Source: an uncultured Pirellulaceae bacterium
GTDB lineage: Bacteria > Planctomycetota > Planctomycetia > Pirellulales > Pirellulaceae
NCBI GenBank assembly: GCA_938036435.1
Contig: CALHPU010000037.1
Location: 1-35,813 of the forward strand
DNA: 35,813 bases
Reading direction: 5' to 3'
The position numbers and the translations under genes are program-made. Position 1 is the stretch's first letter; every line of letters starts with the position of its first letter. Below the pieces are notes generated by a model. It ran no database searches and had not been told where the DNA came from. It worked only from the letters and a program-made list of their open reading frames with translations. Of this stretch, positions 1 through 10,017 are shown in pieces.

Positions 1-383
1 CCAGAACTTAGTGGCACGAAGTTCTTGTTGAATTAGCCATTTCAAATGGATGTAGTGGGATTCGCCAGAATTCCTTTAAGAAGAGCCGGTTGGAATTCTG
101 GCGAATCCCACTACGATTTCCAAGGCAGCCATTAAAATCCGGGAAGAGCCTTTTTCGTTGGACCATTGGAAATTTCAGGCAAGTGACGCTTCAATCCTAC
201 CGTCACGCTAGCACTACAAGCGATTGATTCAGCCTCTATTTTTGGTGCCATTGGTATCTTTGCCAAATTCGGAACAAGTTTACACGACCGTTTTCCCGAT
301 GAGAGAAAAACAGCGTATTCCGGGGGGTAACGTGTACTCGCAGTTAGCGCCCGATTTTTGAATGTCACCAAGGCGTGAATCAA
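1..383. other. Gene-free stretch upstream of the first lipoprotein gene
   Basis: Apart from the 23-bp inverted repeat at 52-114, I see nothing that supports a gene here. An 88-codon open frame on the minus strand (398-132) overlaps the start of the lipoprotein gene, has no recognisable domain and no convincing ribosome binding site, and is treated as chance. The promoter of the downstream plus-strand gene should lie within about 115-370, but I could not pick out a clear -35/-10 pair. Confidence 0.5.
52..114. repeat. Perfect 23-bp inverted repeat with 17-nt loop (dispersed palindromic element)
   Basis: The left arm at 52-74 begins GTAGTGGGATTCGCCAGAA and is exactly complementary to the right arm at 92-114, leaving a 17-nt spacer at 75-91. 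No T-tract follows on either strand, so a classical intrinsic terminator is unlikely. The perfect arms and intergenic position suit a REP-like dispersed element of the type seen in planctomycete genomes; that comparison is from memory. It could still form a strong RNA or DNA hairpin that ends or stabilises transcripts from a neighbour outside the window. Confidence 0.75.
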
Positions 384-2153
384 ATGCGATTTCAACACAA
401 CAGAAAACTTGCCTCGTTAACCCTAACGATACTATTGGGGGTAGGCTTCACGGGATGCCAGCGTACTCAGTTTCCCTCCAACCCGTTTGCAGGCAAACTT
501 CCCTCGCTGCCGATGCCCAAATTGCTCAGCGGTAAACTTCAGGCTCCACGCGTGCAACCAATAGCAAGCAAGCTGCCTGTTCCAAAACTGCCAAGTCTTC
601 CGCGCCCAAACTTCGGCAACCTAGCGCGCACTATTCGAACACCAGCGGCTGAAGCAATTGCCGCGCGTTCCAACCAACCGCTGGCAACTCCTGCGAAAAT
701 TTTCGATACGTCTTCAGCTGACAAACAACTTGCCGCAGCAAAAATGCCTAAGGAAGTTAAATCAAGTCTTGATCGTGCACGAAAAGCGGCCGAAGCAAGC
801 CGCGATGCGATCAAAACTCAGCAAAGCGATTTCAACAGCGCTGTTGCAAACACGACAGCCTCTTCTGGCGATGACCTGTTTTCCAAGATCAAAACGAAAC
901 CAAGCTCCTCCGCTACACTTGCCGGCAAAAGACCAAACAATGGAGGCCTTTGGGGAGACTACGAGGCCAAAGCAAGTTCTGGCAGTTCCAACAAGAACAA
1001 AGGAGACTTCAACAACGGAGACTTCGAAGAATTGGCGAAAGTAAACCCAAGGCTTTACGACCAATACGGGAAACTCACCACCAGCAACGGTGGCTCTGAC
1101 TCCAAAGACGTAGCCAACAAGACCAAAAAGAACTTTGATTTCCAACCGGACAACATGCCCAACAAGCAGCTGGCGACAAAATATGGAAACGCAACTGATA
1201 AGGTTAGCTCGGAAAATCCCCAAGCCGAGATTGCCAGCCTACGAAGTCAACTGATGGAGCTGCGTTCGCGCGGAGAGGGCACTTCTGACCAATTGAAAAT
1301 CCCACATCGTTCTGCTTTCGACATTGCGGGGCTTGCTCCTGCCAAACCGGACGCCAAGAAACCCGAACTGCCGATTCACCGCGGGTTTGGTGATGCCGCC
1401 TCTTTGGGCAATCGTCAGCAAACGGTTCAAATCCCTGACCCAACAGCGCCACCGAACATTCTAAGAGCCGCCGCGCCACCGACGCCCGGCATGGTAGCCA
1501 CTCTCGAGATCAAAGGACAATCAAACCAAGCGGCCGCCGACACGCCCGCTGAAGAGCTTCCGGTCGGCAACACATTGTCTGCCAAACTTAAGTCCTCGGA
1601 AAGCTTGGTAAGTGAAAACATGGTCAACAACGATTTCGTTGGTTTGCAAAACACCGATTCAAGTAAAGAGACCGATCAGAACTCGATTCCAATGCTACGC
1701 GGCATTGCTAAAGAAACGGCCCCCAACATGGAGCTTCCCCGCCAATTGTCACAGGCTTCGCTCGACGCACTCGAAGCGGCAAAACAGGCAAAGCTAAAAC
1801 AGCCACTGCCAGAGGTAAACAAGAAATCAGTTCCGCTTGTCGGTGGTTTTGAAAACCCAAAGATCGCATCAAAACAACTTCAACCGCTGGAAACCCAGCC
1901 CATGCAAACCTTTCAGCAACCATCGAACGCTTTCCCGGGCCACTTTCAAGCTCAGCCTCCATCGCGCCAGCAACAGGTGACAACGAACCAGTTCTTTAAT
2001 CGCGCCGCTACTGAACCGCCGAAGAAAGCTGAATCGTCCACTCGAGTTGCCGAGGCACAGTCGTTTTCTCCATCTCTTCCAGAGGGATTAACCACCGGAG
2101 ACGGAACCTACTCTCCGGGCAGCGTCCGTACTTTAGAGAAGAAGCTTTGGTAG
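384..2153 (+). CDS. Putative lipoprotein, proline/alanine/lysine-rich, unknown function
   Basis: I do not recognise this family. The first nine codons of the open frame begin with GTG at 375, but the ATG at 384 has AAGG ten bases upstream and gives a compact signal peptide, so I chose it. Residues 1-24 form a type II signal sequence (basic RK, then a hydrophobic stretch, then FTGC) with the lipid-modified Cys at residue 25. The remaining roughly 565 residues are low-complexity and probably disordered: a Pro/Leu-rich start with LPSLP-like motifs, then Ala/Lys/Gln/Ser-rich sequence with no repeating unit or catalytic motif visible. It should sit on the periplasmic face of a membrane. It converges on the thioredoxin-like gene with only 28 bases between the stop codons. 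Coding is well supported by the length and the lipobox; function is unknown. Confidence 0.8.
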   Translation: MRFQHNRKLASLTLTILLGVGFTGCQRTQFPSNPFAGKLPSLPMPKLLSGKLQAPRVQPIASKLPVPKLPSLPRPNFGNLARTIRTPAAEAIAARSNQPLATPAKIFDTSSADKQLAAAKMPKEVKSSLDRARKAAEASRDAIKTQQSDFNSAVANTTASSGDDLFSKIKTKPSSSATLAGKRPNNGGLWGDYEAKASSGSSNKNKGDFNNGDFEELAKVNPRLYDQYGKLTTSNGGSDSKDVANKTKKNFDFQPDNMPNKQLATKYGNATDKVSSENPQAEIASLRSQLMELRSRGEGTSDQLKIPHRSAFDIAGLAPAKPDAKKPELPIHRGFGDAASLGNRQQTVQIPDPTAPPNILRAAAPPTPGMVATLEIKGQSNQAAADTPAEELPVGNTLSAKLKSSESLVSENMVNNDFVGLQNTDSSKETDQNSIPMLRGIAKETAPNMELPRQLSQASLDALEAAKQAKLKQPLPEVNKKSVPLVGGFENPKIASKQLQPLETQPMQTFQQPSNAFPGHFQAQPPSRQQQVTTNQFFNRAATEPPKKAESSTRVAEAQSFSPSLPEGLTTGDGTYSPGSVRTLEKKLW

Positions 2154-2181
2154 ATGGGACATGCGTCGACCAACGACAGGC

Positions 2182-3381
2182 TTAAGAGCCCGAATCGGTG
2201 TCTTGTTCAACTGGCTCTTGTTCAACTGGCTCTTGTTCCCCCGAAGCCATTTCAGCTTTGCGCTGCTTTAAGAACGCGAGAAAGTCAGTGATCTCTTCCT
2301 CGTCGAGGAGTTTCACTGCTTTCTCTTGTGCTGCGAGAGCATCATCTAGACGACGCATCACGAACAAAAGATGAGCCATGATATCGATCGTGGCACCCTT
2401 GATCATTTCCTGATCATCCGTCTCAGTCGACATGGTTGCGATCTCTTCCTCTATCGCAGCAAGGGAATCGTTCAAGATGTCCTCGGAAACTTCACCTCGG
2501 CTGTTCTTGAGTTCGACGACCTTCCAAACCAATGCCGCCACTGCCCCTTCCTCTTTGGAAAACGCTTCTAAGGTCTCCTTGAAGAACGCACGACCCTCTT
2601 TGCTTGGCAATCGCATCGCCATCATCGCGCGTTTGAACCGTAAGGATAACTGATCCTCTTGCCCGTAAAGCGAAGACAATTCACCAGACAAATCAAAAGC
2701 TCCGGCGTAGTCGTTGACTTGCAACGCTCTGCCAATTCGCTCATTGAGCGAGGCAATTTCTTTTTGGTCGGCATAGTACTTTTCTCTGTTCCAAGAATCT
2801 CCGACGACTTTTTTTAGAATCGGGTCAAGATCTGCTGGATGTCCGGACCATTCAATTTCGCCCGTCTTTCCAACAACGAACGAATGAGGAATACCCGTTG
2901 ATCCAGTTCCAAGGAATGAAGTGTGAGTTGAGCCGTCAGGATCCGCGGCCACTGTATACTCATTCATGTACTTCTTGAACGCAACGCCGGAGCCATCAGG
3001 AAAATCACGTTCCTTCAACATCAAGACCTCGTCGGGCGTCTCTTCGGTAATACTCAGGAACCGGACTTTCTCCCCGTAGTTTTTTTGCAGGCCAGCGATT
3101 TCCGGCATCATGGCAATACACGGGCCACACCATGTCGCCCAGAATTCAACCACGTAAACTTGACCTTGCTCGAATTCCGTGACCTCTCCGTACTTACCAT
3201 TTCCGTCAGTGATCCAATCGGACACTTCGAGATCGGGGGCATTGTCACCCGGCTCAAGTGCCTGCTGAACCGCAAACTGTCCCAGTGTCAAAGGTGAACT
3301 TACCCAAACCGTCGAAAGAACGATCGCGCACATCAGAAAAGGTAAAAATACTGAACTAGAAACGCTTTTTATATCAATCAC
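2182..3381 (-). CDS. Secreted TlpA/thioredoxin-fold protein
   Basis: This is probably a periplasmic thiol-disulfide oxidoreductase of the TlpA/ResA type. The thioredoxin motif WCGPC (Cys about 85 and 88) lies in the usual strand-helix context EFWATWCGPCIAMMPE, and the thioredoxin fold covers about residues 40-175. An N-terminal hydrophobic segment (about residues 13-34) is a signal peptide or anchor. The C-terminal 200 residues are helical and resemble a tetratricopeptide-like extension, ending in an acidic EQEPV repeat. The open frame extends to a TTG at 3387, but a GAAGG sits seven bases before the GTG at 3381, which I prefer. The long C-terminal extension is common in planctomycete thioredoxin proteins and may bind a partner, which is an inference. 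Its redox substrate cannot be told from context. Confidence 0.85.
   Translation of the reverse strand: MIDIKSVSSSVFLPFLMCAIVLSTVWVSSPLTLGQFAVQQALEPGDNAPDLEVSDWITDGNGKYGEVTEFEQGQVYVVEFWATWCGPCIAMMPEIAGLQKNYGEKVRFLSITEETPDEVLMLKERDFPDGSGVAFKKYMNEYTVAADPDGSTHTSFLGTGSTGIPHSFVVGKTGEIEWSGHPADLDPILKKVVGDSWNREKYYADQKEIASLNERIGRALQVNDYAGAFDLSGELSSLYGQEDQLSLRFKRAMMAMRLPSKEGRAFFKETLEAFSKEEGAVAALVWKVVELKNSRGEVSEDILNDSLAAIEEEIATMSTETDDQEMIKGATIDIMAHLLFVMRRLDDALAAQEKAVKLLDEEEITDFLAFLKQRKAEMASGEQEPVEQEPVEQDTDSGS
2201..2239. repeat. 15-bp coding tandem repeat (2.6 copies)
   Basis: The unit TCTTGTTCAACTGGC occurs at 2201-2215 and 2216-2230, with a partial third copy from 2231. On the minus strand it encodes the pentapeptide EQEPV/EQ near the C-terminus of the thioredoxin-like protein. 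The two full copies are identical, which suggests recent slippage. Confidence 0.85.
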
Positions 3382-3501
3382 TCGCAAACCTTCACTTCAA
3401 ATAAAATAGCTTCTCAACACCTGCGAAGCCTTCTCAGTATGCCTTAACCGCAATAGATTTCAGCCACCTCATTACGTTTGGTGAACAAAATCCTTAAGTT
3501 T

Positions 3502-3870
3502 CTAACAAGCGATCGGAATGACGTGTCGTCCGTCCTCGCCCAGCGGCATCTCAGCGGACATCACAACCGAATCCATTGATAGTGGCGCGTAAAGATGTGG
3601 AAACAAGGCTCCTCCGCGCGACGGCTCCCACTTAAGTTCATCGCCCAAACTATCCGCATTAACGCTGACCAATAACAAATCTGACTGGCCGGCAAAATGC
3701 TTCTCAACCGTCTCCCGCAATTGTTCGGCAGTTGAAAAATGGATGTAGCCATCGGCTAAATCAATCGCAGCGCCATGGAACTCGCCCCGCTCTTTAGCGA
3801 CGGACCATTCTTGGGCTGATACGACTTTGTAGATTAGACCCTTGCCATCGTTGCCATCTGAACCCGACAT
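3502..3870 (-). CDS. DUF952 family protein
   Basis: This small cytosolic protein of 122 residues matches the DUF952 family in length and pattern: an N-terminal IYKVVSAQEW strand-helix, the GYIHFSTAEQL motif, the LLLVSVNADSL strand, and the FPHLYAPLSMDSV segment near the end. The biochemical role of DUF952 is not established; the fold is thought to be related to ADP-ribosyltransferase-like proteins, which I cannot confirm here. AAGGA lies nine bases before the ATG and supports the start. It has no signal peptide. It lies between the thioredoxin-like gene and thiC on the same strand, with 120-160 bases on each side, so it is probably transcribed separately. Confidence 0.85.
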   Translation of the reverse strand: MSGSDGNDGKGLIYKVVSAQEWSVAKERGEFHGAAIDLADGYIHFSTAEQLRETVEKHFAGQSDLLLVSVNADSLGDELKWEPSRGGALFPHLYAPLSMDSVVMSAEMPLGEDGRHVIPIAC

Positions 3871-3975
3871 TTTTGTTCCTTATTCACTTAGAGTAGCAGC
3901 TATCCTGAAACCACGGGCCGGACAAGAGTGTCCAATCTCCGACGAGGTTTCGGGAAAGGTTCTTTGACTAACGAC

Positions 3976-4009
3976 TCGGAGAGTCGTTCTACGTAGCCCG
4001 ACTCTCCGA
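3976..4009. repeat. Inverted repeat downstream of thiC, 11-bp stem
   Basis: TCGGAGAGTCG at 3976-3986 pairs with CGACTCTCCGA at 3999-4009 across a 12-nt loop containing the palindrome TACGTA. The left arm can also fold on itself (CGACTC/GAGTCG). It lies just past the thiC stop on the minus strand, so it could stop or protect the thiC transcript, but no U-tract follows. The sequence also resembles a dispersed planctomycete palindrome. Confidence 0.6.
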
Positions 4010-4032
4010 CTATTCGAGTCGCCCCCAAAAAA

Positions 4033-6141
<2,109 letters not shown>

Positions 6142-6177
6142 TTAAGTTGGCAACGGGGAAAAACGGACGCTGAAAGA

Positions 6178-6212
6178 AGGAGTCACTTTCAAGATAGAAG
6201 AGTCAGACTCCT
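6178..6212 (-). promoter_or_regulatory. Possible expression-platform hairpin between TPP aptamer and thiC
   Basis: On the minus strand AGGAGTC (6212-6206) can pair with GACTCCT (6184-6178). The left arm shares two bases with the 3' side of aptamer stem P1, so the two structures could compete. A pyrimidine-rich TTCTTTC follows, which is a weak U-tract at best. This is a structural suggestion from inspection only; translational control near the thiC start is equally possible. Confidence 0.35.
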
Positions 6213-6305
6213 CGCTCCCTTCGTCGGTATTATCCGTATCAGGTTCAAAGGGTTGTCCTGACAGATCAGCCAGAACTCTCAGTCCAGTTTGGACACCCCT
6301 GCGAG
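6211..6305 (-). promoter_or_regulatory. TPP riboswitch (thi box)
   Basis: Read on the minus strand, the element opens with CTCGCAGGGGTG and closes with GAAGGGAGCGAG, so CTCGC (6305-6301) and GCGAG (6215-6211) form stem P1. Between them are the conserved CTGAGA (6282-6277), the segment CCCTTTGAACCTGATACGG, and TAATACC followed by GAAGGGA, all hallmarks of the THI element. It lies 76 bases upstream of thiC, as expected. Binding of thiamin pyrophosphate is expected to reduce thiC expression. Confidence 0.97.
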
Positions 6306-6311
6306 TAAACG

Positions 6312-6339
6312 ATTATGCTCAATGTTTGCTTTTGGTCAA
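6312..6339 (-). promoter_or_regulatory. thiC: Sigma-70-like promoter for thiC
   Basis: On the minus strand TTGACC (6339-6334) and CATAAT (6317-6312) are separated by 16 bases and lie just upstream of the riboswitch. Transcription would start about at the first base of stem P1 (near 6305), which is the arrangement expected for a riboswitch leader. Base matches and geometry support this; there is no experimental evidence. Confidence 0.6.
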
Positions 6340-6436
6340 GGTTCCCTTTGTGTCACAGCCAGTATGACAAGTCTTTTTCCGATAGCAAAACAGCGTCAAG
6401 TTGCTCTCCGGTTACCGTTTTGGATTAAGAACTTTA

Positions 6437-7435
6437 TCAAATCCCTTCAATAATCAGGTCGGCAAAATCAATCCCCGAAAACTGATTGGCGTCGTATAGT
6501 CCGCCAGTACTGAAGACATTGAACTCAATCACTTTGTTGCCAATCAAGTCGACGCCAGCCAGTTCGACTCCCGCATCGTAAAGAATTGATGCGGCCGCGA
6601 GCGCGGCGGCGCGTTGTTCTGGTGTAAGTTTTAACAGCCGCGCGGTACCGCCTGCGTGCAGGTTAGCGCGAAAGTCACCTTCCGCTGGAACGCGGTGGAT
6701 GCCGGCGACGTGCTCATCCTGTTCGAGGATTTGACCGTTAAGAACAACCACTCTTTTGTCTCCGGGCTCTTCAGAGTCAATGAAGTGCTGAACGACAATG
6801 CTTTGATTCTCAAACCGGTCTAGTGACTCAGCAATGTTTTCACAGTTCGCATCAACACGAATCACATCGTTGCCTCGAGAACCTAGCAAGGGTTTGACCA
6901 CGCAATCACGGTTGGATTCTCGAATGAATTTTTCTACGCGTTCCATATCGTTGGTGACCAGCATCTCAGGACGATATTCGGCTGGCAAAACGGCCACTGC
7001 CGCCTTGCTTGCGAAGAAACTAAGCCGATTTGGATCATTAACGACGCGAATGTCACTGGCTTTGGCAACTTGGCACGTTTCAAGAAACGTTGTGTGCAGA
7101 GTTGATCTTTCTAAGTCTCTGCCCGGGTTGGTGCGAATGACGACCAAGTCTTCATCGCAAACTCTAAGTGATTGAGATTCTCCAGATGCCCCAGCGGATT
7201 GGGCGAACTGTGCCACATCACGTGACGAGGCATCTTGGTGGCTCAGATCCAGCCGAAGCGCGTCGATGAAAAGGGCAGGGCGATCTTGCTGATTTGCTTT
7301 GCCGTGAATTGACACCCCATCCACGTTAGCGAGGAACACTTCGTGACCTTTGCGATAAAAGGCGGCGATCAATAGTGCGGTCGTCTGGCGATAACCAATT
7401 TCGCAAACCCGATTAACAAAAACAAATACGCGCAT
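6437..7435 (-). CDS. GshB-like ATP-grasp ligase (glutathione synthetase/RimK superfamily)
   Basis: This is an ATP-grasp amide-bond-forming ligase. It has the glutathione-synthetase layout: an N-terminal substrate domain with RTNP (101-104), the ATP-binding lysine and loop KPLLGSRG (181-188), the hinge VVQ (214-216), DKRVVVLNG (226-234), the HRVPAEGDFRANLHAGG signature (247-263), and the Mg-binding D296 and E304-x-N306. The 332 residues are close to GshB length (about 315). It begins three bases after the stop of the deacylase-like gene, so it is the last gene of a three-gene operon. There is no GshA nearby, and the partners argue against ordinary glutathione synthesis. The amino-acid substrates are unknown. 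RimK-type modification of a protein tail is an alternative. Confidence 0.85.
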   Translation of the reverse strand: MRVFVFVNRVCEIGYRQTTALLIAAFYRKGHEVFLANVDGVSIHGKANQQDRPALFIDALRLDLSHQDASSRDVAQFAQSAGASGESQSLRVCDEDLVVIRTNPGRDLERSTLHTTFLETCQVAKASDIRVVNDPNRLSFFASKAAVAVLPAEYRPEMLVTNDMERVEKFIRESNRDCVVKPLLGSRGNDVIRVDANCENIAESLDRFENQSIVVQHFIDSEEPGDKRVVVLNGQILEQDEHVAGIHRVPAEGDFRANLHAGGTARLLKLTPEQRAAALAAASILYDAGVELAGVDLIGNKVIEFNVFSTGGLYDANQFSGIDFADLIIEGI

Positions 7436-7438
7436 GGG

Positions 7439-8542
7439 CTACGACTTCTTGTCGGAGTCAGTAATTTTGCAAAACGTTCCGTCAAGCGCGCAACCGCTGA
7501 TACTTTCGAACTTGGAACGCTCGGCCTCATCCATCAGCACACCAAGATGCAAAACTCTGGCACCCGTTTGGCCAAGTGGATTGGTGCAGTGTCCGATCGC
7601 AATGCCGTCTTCGGGAGCGTGGTATTCCTTGATGGTGTCACCAAAAATATTCATCTGGGAAGCAATCAAATCCCCTTCCTTGAACTTTTCGGCAATCTTG
7701 GGAATACAGCGCATCATCCCACCGCGTTCGGTCAGAATCCAATAGGACTTCTTACAGAGGATCGGCGGTTTGCTTGCAGTCTTTAGCGTCGAACTTTTGG
7801 ACGGAACCATTCCAACGTGATTAAGAATTCTGCGTACACCTTTAACCGTCCGCGCGATTGGGTCACGTTGAAATTTGGCGGGGTCGCAGATCTCAACAGT
7901 GATCGCAGGCGTACCAGCCTCAGCCGCCGTTCCGCGCAGTGTGTAATCCGATGGCGGATTGTGCACAATAATTTGCGGCCGCAGCAAATAAGCCATTTGG
8001 GCTGTAATCGCTTGCTTGAGATCGGCGCGAACATACAGCGAATTCACGCGGCCTTCGCTGGCGGTGTGTAGATCAACAAGATAGTCAAAGTGCTGGGTGA
8101 TGCGATCGACAAGGTTATACGCGTAAACTTGCGAGAGTTTCCCGTTGGGTTTGCCGGGAAAGATGTGATTTAAATCTTGGCCGTCAGTGAACTCTCGTTT
8201 TTCCTCCAGCAGCCCCGGTATGTTGGCAGCCACCAAACAAACGATCGTGCCACGAAGCGTTTTCAAGTTAATCCGTTTGAGCAACTGGTGAATGACGGGA
8301 ATTCCGTTTAGCTCGTTACCATGCAGCGCAGCCGTGATGCCGAAAATCGGACCTTCTTTCTTCCCACGAGCAACAATTACCGGCACCTGAATAGGGCGCC
8401 CGATTCCATTTTCGACAATCTCAATGAACAGGCGCGAAAATTGGCCTTGGGGCAAGGTCTCAATCTCCAAGCTATCAACACGTTTGACGTGCTTTACGTT
8501 TTCGTACCCATTGGCAAGCGGTGGTTGAAGAAACTCGTTCAA
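7439..8542 (-). CDS. Succinylglutamate desuccinylase/aspartoacylase-family hydrolase
   Basis: This is a zinc-dependent amidohydrolase of the AstE/AspA group (M14-like carboxypeptidase fold). The metal-binding HGNE (His74, Glu77), the DGQDLNHIFPG stretch (120-130, usually D-x-NR-x-FPG), His159 in LVDLHTA and the catalytic Glu217 in TPAITVE are all present, so it should be active. After about residue 250 there is a beta-rich C-terminal domain, as in family members. It starts at a TTG that overlaps the TGA stop of the preceding gene (TTGA), with GAGGAG seven bases upstream, so translation is probably coupled. No arginine-succinyltransferase gene is nearby, so this is not the ast pathway. It probably removes an acyl or amino-acid group from a product of the flanking ligases, which is an inference. 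Confidence 0.87.
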   Translation of the reverse strand: MNEFLQPPLANGYENVKHVKRVDSLEIETLPQGQFSRLFIEIVENGIGRPIQVPVIVARGKKEGPIFGITAALHGNELNGIPVIHQLLKRINLKTLRGTIVCLVAANIPGLLEEKREFTDGQDLNHIFPGKPNGKLSQVYAYNLVDRITQHFDYLVDLHTASEGRVNSLYVRADLKQAITAQMAYLLRPQIIVHNPPSDYTLRGTAAEAGTPAITVEICDPAKFQRDPIARTVKGVRRILNHVGMVPSKSSTLKTASKPPILCKKSYWILTERGGMMRCIPKIAEKFKEGDLIASQMNIFGDTIKEYHAPEDGIAIGHCTNPLGQTGARVLHLGVLMDEAERSKFESISGCALDGTFCKITDSDKKS

Positions 8543-9981
8543 AAGCCAATCTCCTCATTGAATCGCTGGTCGGAATTGATGGACTTAAACAGCTTGCGAC
8601 GAAACTTGCCTTTGGTGTTAATTAGGCTCTTCGCCATTTCGTCGATTGAGACAATGCACATGACGGTTTGAAGATAGCTCTCGATCAAATCGTCCAAACC
8701 GAAGCCCAGCTGATTGAAGTCGCGGCTATCCACCAAGAGCAGGCGCTCGGGCTGAGTGCTAAAGCTGCCGTCTTCTTTCTTAACCGAAAGATTGGTACCC
8801 AACATATCCCATGACGCAGTCCCGTTTTCCAAATCTGTCGTCAGCGGTTTTCTGGCGCGGCGAGCGTAAATCGCAACAGGAAAAAAGCCGCTTGGCGAGA
8901 CGCCGACCATAAATCGCAAATCCGCGGCATATAGATTCATCTTTCGGTCGGGCATGGTACCCACATGGAACATCCGTCCGAATTGACTTTGCGAACTCCA
9001 ACGTGAGTTGCCAATCAGCGACTGAACAATGTAGTGATCGTATCCATGCTGAAGCTGCATAAACGCGTCGAGTTCGTCTTCGGAGGTGATCGTGTAGACG
9101 CCTTGACCGGCGTTGGAATACGGTACTTTGACGACGGCGACACCGCCCATTCGCTGCACCCACATCGGGACTTCTTCTTTGGAGACGTCCCAAATGGTTT
9201 CTGGCGTATGGATCTTCAGGCCCGAATCCATGTTCGCGGCGTTGTAAAGATCGTATGCCTTCGATGCGACCAATTTGTTTCGCCCGCCCGAAAGGCAGAT
9301 CAAAACGGGGTTGTAGATCAACGTTTTGGTCAAGTGAATTGGAATACGATTCCACGGTTGTTGAGTCACATAGCGAAAGGCAGCTTTGATCGGAATTTTT
9401 TCGCCTTCTTTAATGACGAACATCATTCCTTTTTCATCAAAGACAACGTTCTTTCCAGAATCGGCCGAGTGAAACGGAACCAGCCAGACCTTCTCGCCTG
9501 TCAGGTCAGCCAATGCCGCTGCGTAGCCGGAGTTCTCCATGTGATTCTTGTCATAGATAACAGCGAAGTCACCTTTGGGGCCGCCTTTGCGTCGACTGAC
9601 TTGTTCCAGAAACGAATCACGCAGCAAACGATCATAGCCGGCTTTCTCCAGTGACTCATTGACGCGCGGCATCGACTTTTGGCCGGAGGGACAAGAGTTC
9701 GTCTCGATCACCACAACTTGCCGCAATCCCGTTTCACTGGTGACATGAAACAAGTCACAACCGCCCCAACGAAAATATTTTGGTATTTTCGTCAGCAGAT
9801 CGCGTACTGAATGGGGCTCAACTTCTGGGTGCAAGTGGCAATACCTCGACGCGATCCGGTCGTTGCCCATGTCCATCAAATTGCGAATCAATGGATGAAT
9901 GTGCGCGTTGAGCACCCTCGGATAGAAATGATCTTCCGTTTCGAAATTCCCGGGGGCGATCTGTTTGGCTTCAGTCAACAT
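8539..9981 (-). CDS. ATP-grasp-like ligase, apparently circularly permuted
   Basis: I read this 480-residue protein as a circularly permuted ATP-grasp enzyme. The motif VVVIETNSCPSG (89-100) resembles the Mg-binding 'E-x-N...PSG' end of an ATP-grasp domain, yet it comes before the nucleotide-binding lysine and Gly loop (AVVKVPYSNAGQGVYTI, 282-298), the hinge YIVQ (317-320) and the LRF strand (355-357). The PSG near an E-x-N is typical of the DUF404/DUF407 permuted group. The open frame reaches ATG 10011, but AAGGAAC sits eight bases before the ATG at 9981, which I prefer. It is the first gene of the operon and overlaps the next by four bases. The substrates are unknown and the assignment rests on motif order only. 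Confidence 0.72.
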   Translation of the reverse strand: MLTEAKQIAPGNFETEDHFYPRVLNAHIHPLIRNLMDMGNDRIASRYCHLHPEVEPHSVRDLLTKIPKYFRWGGCDLFHVTSETGLRQVVVIETNSCPSGQKSMPRVNESLEKAGYDRLLRDSFLEQVSRRKGGPKGDFAVIYDKNHMENSGYAAALADLTGEKVWLVPFHSADSGKNVVFDEKGMMFVIKEGEKIPIKAAFRYVTQQPWNRIPIHLTKTLIYNPVLICLSGGRNKLVASKAYDLYNAANMDSGLKIHTPETIWDVSKEEVPMWVQRMGGVAVVKVPYSNAGQGVYTITSEDELDAFMQLQHGYDHYIVQSLIGNSRWSSQSQFGRMFHVGTMPDRKMNLYAADLRFMVGVSPSGFFPVAIYARRARKPLTTDLENGTASWDMLGTNLSVKKEDGSFSTQPERLLLVDSRDFNQLGFGLDDLIESYLQTVMCIVSIDEMAKSLINTKGKFRRKLFKSINSDQRFNEEIGF

Positions 9982-10017
9982 GTTTGGTTCCTTATCGACC
10001 GAATTGTACATTTCCGC

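Noticed and set aside
132..398. 88-codon minus-strand open frame over the first lipoprotein start
   Set aside because: It overlaps the N-terminus of a better-supported gene, lacks a domain and a good ribosome binding site, and its composition looks non-coding.
762..1223. 153-codon minus-strand frame inside the first lipoprotein gene
   Set aside because: It is a shadow of a low-complexity coding region, with no domain and no independent support.
6437..9981. Assignment of the operon to N-acetylglutaminylglutamine (NAGGN) synthesis
   Set aside because: There is no asparagine-synthetase-like amidotransferase or acetyltransferase, and the hydrolase is of the aspartoacylase type, so the known NAGGN gene set is not present.
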